This document shows, one piece after another, positions 32,801 to 39,482 of a stretch of 39,978 nt of DNA. This DNA is from a virus. Under the pieces are notes generated by a model, which saw only the letters and a program-made list of their open reading frames with translations, was not told the DNA's origin and made no database searches. The position numbers and the translations under genes were made by a program. Each line of letters starts with the position of its first letter. Within the stretch, counting starts at the first letter, position 1. Where the stretch lies: IMG/VR virus record IMGVR_UViG_3300035670_009324, positions 1-39,978 of that record; one strand, given 5' to 3'.

Positions 32801-35800
32801 AATTTTTGGTGACAGAAGGTCCAATCATTTACGAAAATAAAACAGGAAATCTATCAGCGGAGCAAACAACCTCAATGTTGAATACGCCTGTTTTCTTGAA
32901 TGCTCTCAATGAGGGTATTGAACTTGATAGAACTGGAGGGTCATTATATCCATACAAGAACGCCGCTTATTTATTCTTAAATTCACTCCCACTAATAACA
33001 CTACGTGAGAGATATAAAAACATTGAACCATCTCTTGTTGAAGATTTGGATTTTATGTTTGCGACACTTATTAAATTTGGTGGGGTTCACAAATTACCAT
33101 ATGCTTGGATTCTTAAATTTGGTTCTATATGGCATAGATACAAATCTTTTGTTGATAGTGGTATTGATCCATTAGATTCGGTATGGAATAATATTGATTA
33201 CTTCAGGTTGTACGATCCAGTAAATCAATCTTTGACAACTACATACAATTTTGCCAATCAAAAAAATCTTAATGTTGGAATTGTTGGTCAACAAAACGCT
33301 ACTTTTGCTGGTATAACAAATTCCGTTATGAATTTAGGATTTTATCCAAAGATCATGGACAACATATTCTATTTCATGACAGGACAGAATTTGTTTTCAA
33401 CTTATACCACGGCCGAATTCAATCAAGCGGTTGCTGAAGGATTAAATGTTGGTCCTGTGAACGGATCAAACATCGAACTACCCGTTGGGTTTGACCCAAA
33501 TAATCCAAACCGACTTCTGACTTTGAGAACTTGGTTTGCATCATTCGATACAAAAAATTCAACTAAGTTCATTCCGACCTTACAGAATCAAACGGTTGTC
33601 ATTCCGAGTTTCGGAACAAATACAAATCAAATATATTCTGAATGTTTCAAGGCGACTCCAACTGGTGAAACGATGACGCAGGAGGTATTCAACAACAGAG
33701 CAATTTTTGATGGAAGTGCTCGTACTTTTTGGCAATCTCCTAACTATGGATACTTCGAATTACCAAGTATTGTAAAACCAGCTTACAATGAATACATAAA
33801 AGAAGTGCTGCCTAACACTTTGAATAGAGATTCATTCCAACTCCAACAAGAATACAGTAAAATAGAAGATTTATTTGGTGTATTCAAAAAAGAAATGTTG
33901 GATGAGTTTGAGCAAGAATTTTTAAAGTTCTGTATAAGTTCAAAAGATGCCTCGACTCAAGATGTTTCAGGACAGAGTTTTGTGAATAAAAACTTCCAAT
34001 TCTTGATGCAAGAATTGATGACTGTTGATACTATTGATAATAAACTTCCCTATGAAGATTATGTCACTAAATTGTCCGAAGCACAATCAATAAAGATTAC
34101 AAATACGATTCAAACATTCTTGAATTATGATGTGGTGTTGAGGTATGGTAATCCGAGTAATTTCAACAGAAAATTATGGGGGTCGTTTACAACCAACCCA
34201 ACAAATGAAGTATTTGATGGTTTTACTTACAATGCCTACGTTCAAAATACATTACCGTCAACTACGAGTACAATCACATTAGCACAGTCAATTGCTTTGA
34301 ATCCAACTGCGTGGAATTCGATGTATACTTTTGTTGGATTTGCAACAACACCTGGTTTGGAATATTCCAACTCAGGTAGTTACTACACTGACTTTTTCGT
34401 TGATTTGAACGTTGAGTTCAATCAAACAAATGTAGAACGATTTGCACCTTTGATAAAAATATATGGTACTCAAAAGTTATTAGCTAACGGTAATTACGGA
34501 GCGACAGATTTCACACAACAAATAAATGAATATTATCAAAATGGTGACAAATTTATTAGTGAAATTCTAACACAATTGTTTTTTAGTTTACAGAAACAAT
34601 TACCTAATGTTCAACAATCCAATGAGAAACCAATTCTTTCAGCGTTGGATGGTAATGAACAAAAGTTAGAACTTTGGGAAACCTTCAAAGCTTTTAACGA
34701 CAAATGGATTGCTGGTGGTGAATTTAGAGAAAGGACTTTATTCCAAGACGTGTTATTCTTGGATCGTGCAAACAGAGATATTGGAAACGATGTACTAATT
34801 GATGTTTTGAAACTTAAGACGTTCCTAACATCAACTGCACAAACTAACGCCCGAATTATAGACTTTGTGAGTAAAATCTTTGCCGATAACAAGTTCCAAA
34901 TGATGCCAATGCCGGCTTATGTTAATTTTTGGGGTGTTGGTGAAGTGGTAAATGGTCAACGACCAAGAACTGAAACAACTCAAGATTTGGCGAACTCTCT
35001 TTTTGGTACTTATTTGGAAGTTGATTATAGAGACTCTTCACCTAAACTAGTTTGTTATTTTGTTGGTAAACCATCTGAACATTTGAATTTGAAAGAGAAT
35101 CAAGATTACAGATGGAAAACAGATGCATTTTCTTTTGACTGTGGTGGTGACCAACCTTTGGTTAGATCATTATCGGGAAAAACTGATTTTGCATTATCGA
35201 ATAAAGTCGTAGGATTTAATGTTGACTTCGGGACTCGCAATCAAGGAGTTTTCTATTCAATACAATTAGATCAAAACTCTGCCGCGGCAACTGCAGAATC
35301 CAATATGGTAATGACTGATATGGCACTCCAAGCGGGTGGTCGTAGAGCTACGGGACAGAGCCTTGGATTGTATAATTTTTACAAAACTCGAAGTTATGAA
35401 TGTCGTGTAGAATCCTTGGGAAATATGATGATACAACCCACAATGTACTTTAATCTACAACATGTACCAATGTTTTACGGTCCTTACATGATTCAGTCTG
35501 TAGAACACGTTATCGATGGGGGTGACTTCAAAACTTATTTCACAGGATTAAGAATGCCAGTTGCCTCTATACCTAAGATAACGAATCAAATCGTGAGTTT
35601 GAATCAAAGTTTATTAAGTGAGTTGGTACAAACCGTTCAGAGATTAAAAGAGACTGATGCACAAACGGTGTCTAATAATGTTATTGCTGTTGGGAATACG
35701 GTTCAAACAAACCAGTCATTTACACCAACAAATCCCGTAAGTTGTTTCAATGATATGTTATTGGCTAACGAAAAGTATAGAAATTATCAAGGTATTGAGA

Positions 35801-36339
35801 GTGTGAAGACTGAGATTACTTTCGCGGATTTGGCAAGTAAGATAAAGAGTAGTGTTAGTAATCAGATAGTTCGTGGATTGGTTTTCTTTACTTCTTATCT
35901 TAACGGTCATGATGATAGTAAATTCATAACCTTTGATTATGATTTGGGAGGAACTCCATTTGGTGGGTCTATATATTCAGGAATAACCTACGGAGAAAGA
36001 AGAAGGTTCTTTACTCCTACGTATGGATGTAGAACAAATTCGAGTTCAGTTACAATACCGTATGCGGTTTTTGAAAATTTTGATAACTCCATACAATTTA
36101 TGTCAACATATTACAATTCACTTTATAATACTAACCCTGACTTCAAGTGGGGAAATAAAGAAGATTTTATTGACAGTTTGATTTTAGTTTGGCTTCAATG
36201 GTGGCCAACTAAGAAGTATCAGACTAGAGAACAACTCAACAATTGGATATTTGCAAATGCCTCAGTGGTTCAATCACTTAGAAAACAATCCTCAGAGGTT
36301 GTTGATAAATGTATTGCTTTAGGACTTATTAACTTTTGA
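29860..36339 (+). CDS. Giant baseplate/hub protein with gp27/gpD-like domain
   Basis: A 2159-aa virion protein. The N-terminal 300 residues contain LGIESIRIKNTRSATPTVDI, PYPIFYLTLKGFYGKAIKYQ and FYSYKYTILAETQVGALFAVP, a beta-rich fold like baseplate hub N-domains. Long Asn/Thr/Gln-rich regions follow. Residues about 1840-1905 (SYECRVESLGNMMIQPTMYF, then YGPYMIQSVEHVIDGG and FKTYFTGLRMPVAS) match the beta-barrel segment of gp27/late-control-D-type hub proteins that sits at the tube tip. The last 200 residues (FASL-like VFENFDNSIQFMSTYYNSL) look like a separate domain that could be a cell-wall hydrolase, as in T4 gp5, but I cannot confirm it. It begins 11 bases inside the LysM-like gene. A hub role is likely; the C-terminal enzyme is speculative. 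Confidence 0.68.
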   Translation: MADNLGNNDNIFVDFDCQNIVLVDPNKTQNTDGSVSERKLAHENLVMYANLEARVIPRTKLAVGSPISDAIQNIPLATMNFLRPGGRTTLRNDYLNEITGLNTVNGKGTNQPSRQRISQQNKTDEFYISQNVINPLDTGLLGIESIRIKNTRSATPTVDIVLIDTQGRALFEKGENSEYAAFFNLPYPIFYLTLKGFYGKAIKYQLVMTNFSAAFEGNTGNYRISLKFYSYKYTILAETQVGALFAVPFMYTADYRVQASGAEPPAVQAARASTGNDLTLTTSVRETKGEANIRNMYAKYKALGLISPDLPELSVPSLLARLELLEKNILEGFGQTDFTPLSDVQNYSKLLTDFYNDVYSNSEGSWFSRYIDANQVFAFVDRKQDTPENVEPEVVTAYVFKNNVNTTQAKLDAYVQLVQIVTNYKSALEKNPTLGLNGSFTIDGKTNNTTQISSLNKIKVVNPSKSVGNDDVLIEDTFRKAITDKEIDWEKTFELRNKRKPTTTELIQFKTENLLLFQPTAVRVGDEVAKYPTYNFVFAGENNFEGIYNEIVGEISKQKEKIVEALSAFLEKKIEGPNGLGFRPSIRNIMAMIFASVEAFYLMMDDVHTDAWTQRLNKKRKQAIFNNTLSSASSDTKDDTPTTSTPSLADIPVYPWPQYLVDTNAADDEPFELRYPGARSEISRTGANDFQAWPEVEFVEEYIKGLIKTADNPPAPNGNANLSRTIQRLSVNAVEFPLTNIPYSDYQSVKFLYEIYERVFLAAYWDRLSKNGEPNFELYKTLSDIENLNIQTSLLGASPSLTKTLKNIAFTPVNYLDVLRSVSNDGTGLSWQQLIRGEFTSDYLRAITTKDFSILPNTTISNISESTDQNVESLKKIEQFVKSSKSNQKDIADLYPFVYTGWTQTNLGTFANGDPYSTTRSLFVNETKKFVTNYQVTSNQNQNRPFTSGDYLSVNSPSLSNSNGQNKNLDSFYLDRLLSGKFLVTEGPIIYENKTGNLSAEQTTSMLNTPVFLNALNEGIELDRTGGSLYPYKNAAYLFLNSLPLITLRERYKNIEPSLVEDLDFMFATLIKFGGVHKLPYAWILKFGSIWHRYKSFVDSGIDPLDSVWNNIDYFRLYDPVNQSLTTTYNFANQKNLNVGIVGQQNATFAGITNSVMNLGFYPKIMDNIFYFMTGQNLFSTYTTAEFNQAVAEGLNVGPVNGSNIELPVGFDPNNPNRLLTLRTWFASFDTKNSTKFIPTLQNQTVVIPSFGTNTNQIYSECFKATPTGETMTQEVFNNRAIFDGSARTFWQSPNYGYFELPSIVKPAYNEYIKEVLPNTLNRDSFQLQQEYSKIEDLFGVFKKEMLDEFEQEFLKFCISSKDASTQDVSGQSFVNKNFQFLMQELMTVDTIDNKLPYEDYVTKLSEAQSIKITNTIQTFLNYDVVLRYGNPSNFNRKLWGSFTTNPTNEVFDGFTYNAYVQNTLPSTTSTITLAQSIALNPTAWNSMYTFVGFATTPGLEYSNSGSYYTDFFVDLNVEFNQTNVERFAPLIKIYGTQKLLANGNYGATDFTQQINEYYQNGDKFISEILTQLFFSLQKQLPNVQQSNEKPILSALDGNEQKLELWETFKAFNDKWIAGGEFRERTLFQDVLFLDRANRDIGNDVLIDVLKLKTFLTSTAQTNARIIDFVSKIFADNKFQMMPMPAYVNFWGVGEVVNGQRPRTETTQDLANSLFGTYLEVDYRDSSPKLVCYFVGKPSEHLNLKENQDYRWKTDAFSFDCGGDQPLVRSLSGKTDFALSNKVVGFNVDFGTRNQGVFYSIQLDQNSAAATAESNMVMTDMALQAGGRRATGQSLGLYNFYKTRSYECRVESLGNMMIQPTMYFNLQHVPMFYGPYMIQSVEHVIDGGDFKTYFTGLRMPVASIPKITNQIVSLNQSLLSELVQTVQRLKETDAQTVSNNVIAVGNTVQTNQSFTPTNPVSCFNDMLLANEKYRNYQGIESVKTEITFADLASKIKSSVSNQIVRGLVFFTSYLNGHDDSKFITFDYDLGGTPFGGSIYSGITYGERRRFFTPTYGCRTNSSSVTIPYAVFENFDNSIQFMSTYYNSLYNTNPDFKWGNKEDFIDSLILVWLQWWPTKKYQTREQLNNWIFANASVVQSLRKQSSEVVDKCIALGLINF

Positions 36340-36342
36340 TTA

Positions 36343-36350
36343 TATTTATA
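36343..36350 (+). promoter_or_regulatory. TATTTATA element upstream of the 74-aa gene
   Basis: TATTTATA begins 21 bases before the ATG at 36364, in the 24-base gap after the giant hub gene. Confidence 0.42.
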
Positions 36351-36363
36351 GAGAAATAATATT

Positions 36364-36588
36364 ATGAATATTAAAGCCCATTTAGACAATTATCTTGGAA
36401 AAAATTCAAGATATAGTGAAAAAACAACAGGTAATGGATACACCGAAGTGTGTGATTTAGATACTGGTGACTGTTACACTGTTAGAGATCGTGACGGACT
36501 CATTGAAAGAGTTGACAACACAATGAGAACTAACAGAAGAGTTCAAGTAGAAACACCACAAGGAGTTAAACAATTATTAAACGGTTGA
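36364..36588 (+). CDS. Hypothetical small protein
   Basis: A 74-aa polar, basic protein that I do not recognise. It has a CDLDTGDCYTVRDRDG motif (a Cys-x5-Cys pair) and a basic region NTMRTNRRVQ. There is no membrane segment. It is preceded by a TATTTATA element, so late expression is possible, and its stop lies 2 bases before the ATG of the next gene, suggesting co-translation. Confidence 0.6.
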   Translation: MNIKAHLDNYLGKNSRYSEKTTGNGYTEVCDLDTGDCYTVRDRDGLIERVDNTMRTNRRVQVETPQGVKQLLNG

Positions 36589-36590
36589 TA

Positions 36591-37247
36591 ATGAAAAATA
36601 TTGACAAAAAAATTTTAGAGGAATTGACAAGACACAATTCTATCAACAAATACATCACAGAACAAGAAGTTGAGGTAGGTGCTGAAGTAGGTGCCGAAGC
36701 TACCCCTGAAGAGGTACCGACAGAGGATCCTATGTTGGAGCCAGCTGATACTACACCTGAAGTGATTGATGTAACACAAGATGATGAGGTAGAGAAAATT
36801 GGTGACGATGGATCAAGTCAAGAAGTAGAGTCTGATTCAGGAAGTGAAGAACTTGATATTACTGATTTGGTGAACTCACAAAAAAGTATGGAGTCAAAAC
36901 AAAATGAGTATTTTGAAATGATGTTCAAACAACTTGAAGGACTTCAAGGAAAACTTTCAGAAATGGAAGGATTGGTGGACAAACTGAATTCAATTGAAGA
37001 GAAAGTTGAGAAGTATCGTCCAAAAACTCCTCAAGAAAAATTAGAATTGAGAAGTTTAGATTCAGGACCATTCCATCAAAAGCTAACGGATTTTTTTGAT
37101 GACAAGCAAGACGACTTGGAAAAGTCAGGTAAGAATGAGTATGTTCTAACTTCAGATGAGGTTGAACAAATTATTCCAAGTGATATCAAGAAATCATTTG
37201 ACACGGCACTTCCGGAACCAACGGACACAAGATTCGGAATGCGTTGA
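36591..37247 (+). CDS. Acidic coiled-coil protein, possible internal or scaffold protein
   Basis: A 218-aa protein; ATG 36591 is chosen over TTG 36585 because it lies 2 bases after the upstream stop. Residues 1-25 are a basic helix (MKNIDKKILEELTRHNS); residues 26-90 are very acidic with short repeats (VEVGAEVGAEA); residues 95-145 form a coiled coil (KSMESKQNEYFEMMFKQLEG, LSEMEGLVDKLNSIEEKVEK); the end is again charged. A basic start with an acidic coiled-coil body resembles prohead scaffold/core or internal proteins of T4-like phages, but there is no motif to prove it. A terminator hairpin follows. Confidence 0.6.
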   Translation: MKNIDKKILEELTRHNSINKYITEQEVEVGAEVGAEATPEEVPTEDPMLEPADTTPEVIDVTQDDEVEKIGDDGSSQEVESDSGSEELDITDLVNSQKSMESKQNEYFEMMFKQLEGLQGKLSEMEGLVDKLNSIEEKVEKYRPKTPQEKLELRSLDSGPFHQKLTDFFDDKQDDLEKSGKNEYVLTSDEVEQIIPSDIKKSFDTALPEPTDTRFGMR

Positions 37248-37272
37248 TTTTGAAAATAAAATTACTATAATT

Positions 37273-37297
37273 AAGGGGTCACGTTGTGACCCTTTTT
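37273..37297 (+). terminator. Rho-independent terminator closing the tail block
   Basis: GGGTCAC (37276-37282), loop GTT, GTGACCC (37286-37292), extendable by A/T pairs, then five T residues. It separates the structural block from the replication/recombination module. Confidence 0.88.
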
Positions 37298-37310
37298 ATT
37301 TGGCGAATGA

Positions 37311-37345
37311 TTTGACGGAACAATAAACTTGGCGTATATTTTATG
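37311..37345 (+). promoter_or_regulatory. Candidate Bacteroidota-type promoter for the ssDNA-binding protein gene
   Basis: TTTG at 37311-37314, a 20-base spacer, then TATATTTT (37335-37342), 7 of 8 matches to TAnnTTTG. The spacing fits the Bacteroidota primary-sigma consensus. It is directly downstream of a terminator and upstream of a highly expressed replication gene, with the ATG at 37369. No TATTTAT element is present here, consistent with host-polymerase use before late transcription. Confidence 0.5.
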
Positions 37346-37368
37346 TCTAACAATTTAAATTTTTTATT

Positions 37369-38211
37369 ATGAGCAGTCCACTTGACGCAGTTCTCGCACA
37401 ATACGAGAAAAACACCCAATCCTATGACAATTCAGGTCGAATGTCACAGGAAGAACGAATGAAGAAATACTTCGCTTGTATCCTACCACAAGGTCAGGCA
37501 CAAGGTCAACGAAGAGTTCGCATTCTCCCCACTAAAGACGGATCATCACCTTTTGTTGAGGTTTACTATCACGAACTACAGGTTGGTGGTAAATGGCAGA
37601 AGTTCTATGATCCAGGAAAAAATGATAACGAGCGTTCACCTTTGAATGAAGTTTATGATGAACTCATGTCAACAGGAAAAGAATCCGACAAAGAATTAGC
37701 TCGTCAATACAAATCTCGTAAGTTCTACATTGTAAAGGTTGTCGATCGTGATGCTGAAGAAGAAGGTGTAAAGTTTTGGAGATTCAAACACAATTACAAG
37801 AACGAAGGTATTTTGGATAAGATTATCCCTATTTGGAGACAGAAGGGTGATATTACTGATCCTGAAAAAGGTCGTGATCTTATCATTCAGTTGGTGAAAC
37901 AAAAAACACCTGGTGGTAAAGACTACACCTCAATTCAAACTATCATGCACGACGACCCCTCACTTCTTCACTCAGATGAGAGTGTTATGAAAGAGTGGTT
38001 GGCTGATGAGTTGACCTGGCAGGATGTTTATTCTAAAAAACCTGTAGAGTACTTGGAGGCGATTGCTCGTGGTGAAGAACCCCGTTGGGATTCAGAAACC
38101 GGAAAGTATGTTTATGGTGATGACGCTCTCCTATCAATGGGAGGTGGTAAGTCAACACAACTTGCTGATCCACAAGCAGGAGCTGATCCTGATGAAGATC
38201 TACCCTTCTAA
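37369..38211 (+). CDS. 32: Single-stranded DNA-binding protein (T4 gp32 type)
   Basis: A 280-aa protein. The region FVEVYYHELQVGGKW, SPLNEVYDELMSTG, RKFYIVKVVDR, KFWRFKHNYKNEGIL and PGGKDYTSIQTIM follows the gp32 core OB-fold order. It coats ssDNA at the fork and during recombination and organises polymerase and UvsX. Two features differ from T4 gp32 (301 aa): the zinc ligands (H64, C77, C87, C90 in T4) are missing, as only C37 remains and the loop reads FYDPGKNDNERSPLN, and the C-terminus ends DPDEDLPF, like bacterial SSB tails that recruit partner proteins. It is the first gene after a terminator and a candidate host-type promoter. Confidence 0.85.
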   Translation: MSSPLDAVLAQYEKNTQSYDNSGRMSQEERMKKYFACILPQGQAQGQRRVRILPTKDGSSPFVEVYYHELQVGGKWQKFYDPGKNDNERSPLNEVYDELMSTGKESDKELARQYKSRKFYIVKVVDRDAEEEGVKFWRFKHNYKNEGILDKIIPIWRQKGDITDPEKGRDLIIQLVKQKTPGGKDYTSIQTIMHDDPSLLHSDESVMKEWLADELTWQDVYSKKPVEYLEAIARGEEPRWDSETGKYVYGDDALLSMGGGKSTQLADPQAGADPDEDLPF

Positions 38212-38216
38212 ATAAA

Positions 38217-38253
38217 AAATGGTGTGGTTTATCCGCACCATTTCTTTTTTTTT
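38217..38253 (+). terminator. Rho-independent terminator between ssDNA-binding and small-protein genes
   Basis: AAATGGTGTGG (38217-38227), loop TTTAT, CCGCACCATTT (38233-38243) with one G-T pair, then C and nine T residues. It likely limits read-through from the abundant ssDNA-binding message into uvsX. Confidence 0.88.
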
Positions 38254-38256
38254 AAT

Positions 38257-38436
38257 ATGGCTAAAATAATAAAACTATCTCCGGTATATCGTTACTACGA
38301 GATTGAACTGACTGAAGAACAACAAAAAATTTATGAGGAAACCCCGTATGAATTTTTGGAAGATATTGTAAAAGATGAAGATTGGGTTTATATTGAAAGT
38401 ACTGTAGGGTTAAACGAATACGAATACAAAAAATAA
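38257..38436 (+). CDS. Hypothetical small acidic protein
   Basis: A 59-aa protein that I do not recognise. ATG 38257 is used because upstream in-frame GTG (38224) lies inside the terminator hairpin. The sequence has a KIIKLSPVYRYYEIELTEE strand-helix and an acidic stretch (KDEDWVYIES). It ends one base before uvsX, so it is probably co-translated with it. It may be a partner of recombination proteins; there is no direct evidence. Confidence 0.6.
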   Translation: MAKIIKLSPVYRYYEIELTEEQQKIYEETPYEFLEDIVKDEDWVYIESTVGLNEYEYKK

Positions 38437-38437
38437 C

Positions 38438-39448
38438 ATGGCACTAAAGAAAAATGATTTCACATCTCTGAAGAAGAAATTCTCTACTTCAGCAAAATAC
38501 AAACCCCAACGTTTTTTTGACTTGGGTAAAGAATTTTTGGAGGCTGTTGGTCTTCCAGGTCCTGCGATCGGACATATAAACATGTTTCTTGGTCACAGTG
38601 ATACGGGAAAAACTACGGCACTTGTAAAGTCAGCTGTCAGTGCTCAAAAACAAGGGATACTTCCTGTTTTTATTATTACAGAACAGAAGTGGAGTTTTGA
38701 ACATGCGCAGATTATGGGTTTTGAGTGTCAAGAAGCTGTTGATGAGGAGACTGGTGAAATCGATTGGGATGGATTTTTCATCTTCAATAACAACTTTAGT
38801 TACATTGAACAAATCACTGATTATATTAACGAACTCTTGGATGCTCAAGAGAAGGGTGAATTAGAATATGATTTGTTGTTTTTATGGGATTCAGTCGGAT
38901 CGATTCCTTCCAAGATGACCTATGAGGGTAAGGGTGGTAAACAACACAATGCGGCAACACTTTCAGACAAAATTGGAATGGGTATCAACCAAAGAATCTC
39001 AGGTTCACGTAAAGCGGATTCTAAATTTGAAAATACTTTAGTAATTGTGAATCAACCATGGGTTGAACTCCCTGATAATCCTTTTGGACAACCTAAGATC
39101 AAGGCCAAAGGTGGTGAATCAGTTTGGTTGAATTCATCCTTGGTATTTTTGTTCGGTAATCAAAAGGGTGCTGGTACCACTAAGATTACAGCAACAAAAG
39201 ACAAGAGAACGGTTAAGTTTGCGACTCGTTCGAAAATCTCCGTCATGAAGAACCACATCAACGGATTGGGTTATGAAGATGGAAAGATTATTGTTACCCC
39301 GCACGGTTTCTTAGCAGGTAAGGATACTGCTGAAGAGAAGGCTTCGATCGAGTCATACAAGAAGGAGCATTCTGACTATTGGAAGGGTATTATTGGTTCT
39401 GATGGGGACTTCTCACTCCACGAGGAGAAAGACCCTGAGATCCTCTAA
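38438..39448 (+). CDS. uvsX: RecA-like recombinase (T4 UvsX type)
   Basis: A 336-aa protein; T4 UvsX is 391 aa. Walker A is LGHSDTGKTT (51-60); Walker B is YDLLFLWDSVGS (144-155, D151); the DNA-binding loop region includes QHNAATLSDKIGMGINQRIS, and NTLVIVNQPW is the motif-3-like strand that follows, as in UvsX/RecA proteins. It catalyses strand exchange for recombination-dependent replication and repair, with the ssDNA-binding protein and helicases. Length and motif order fit UvsX more than cellular RecA, since no RecA C-terminal domain is present. The start is 1 base after the small upstream gene. Confidence 0.9.
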   Translation: MALKKNDFTSLKKKFSTSAKYKPQRFFDLGKEFLEAVGLPGPAIGHINMFLGHSDTGKTTALVKSAVSAQKQGILPVFIITEQKWSFEHAQIMGFECQEAVDEETGEIDWDGFFIFNNNFSYIEQITDYINELLDAQEKGELEYDLLFLWDSVGSIPSKMTYEGKGGKQHNAATLSDKIGMGINQRISGSRKADSKFENTLVIVNQPWVELPDNPFGQPKIKAKGGESVWLNSSLVFLFGNQKGAGTTKITATKDKRTVKFATRSKISVMKNHINGLGYEDGKIIVTPHGFLAGKDTAEEKASIESYKKEHSDYWKGIIGSDGDFSLHEEKDPEIL

Positions 39449-39482
39449 TTTGTTGTTTATCGAACCGTTTAGTTAGTAACAA

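Noticed and set aside
36585-36590. TTG start for the acidic coiled-coil gene
   Set aside because: ATG at 36591 is in frame 2 bases after the upstream stop and gives a typical Met-Lys-Asn-Ile start.
36675-36710. Short GAEVGAEA-type repeat as a mobile or CRISPR-like repeat
   Set aside because: It is a two-unit protein-level repeat in an acidic linker, not a nucleotide repeat array.
38224-38256. GTG start at 38224 for the small gene before uvsX
   Set aside because: The start would lie within the terminator hairpin and the added residues (Pro/His/Phe-rich) are the translated hairpin and T-tract.
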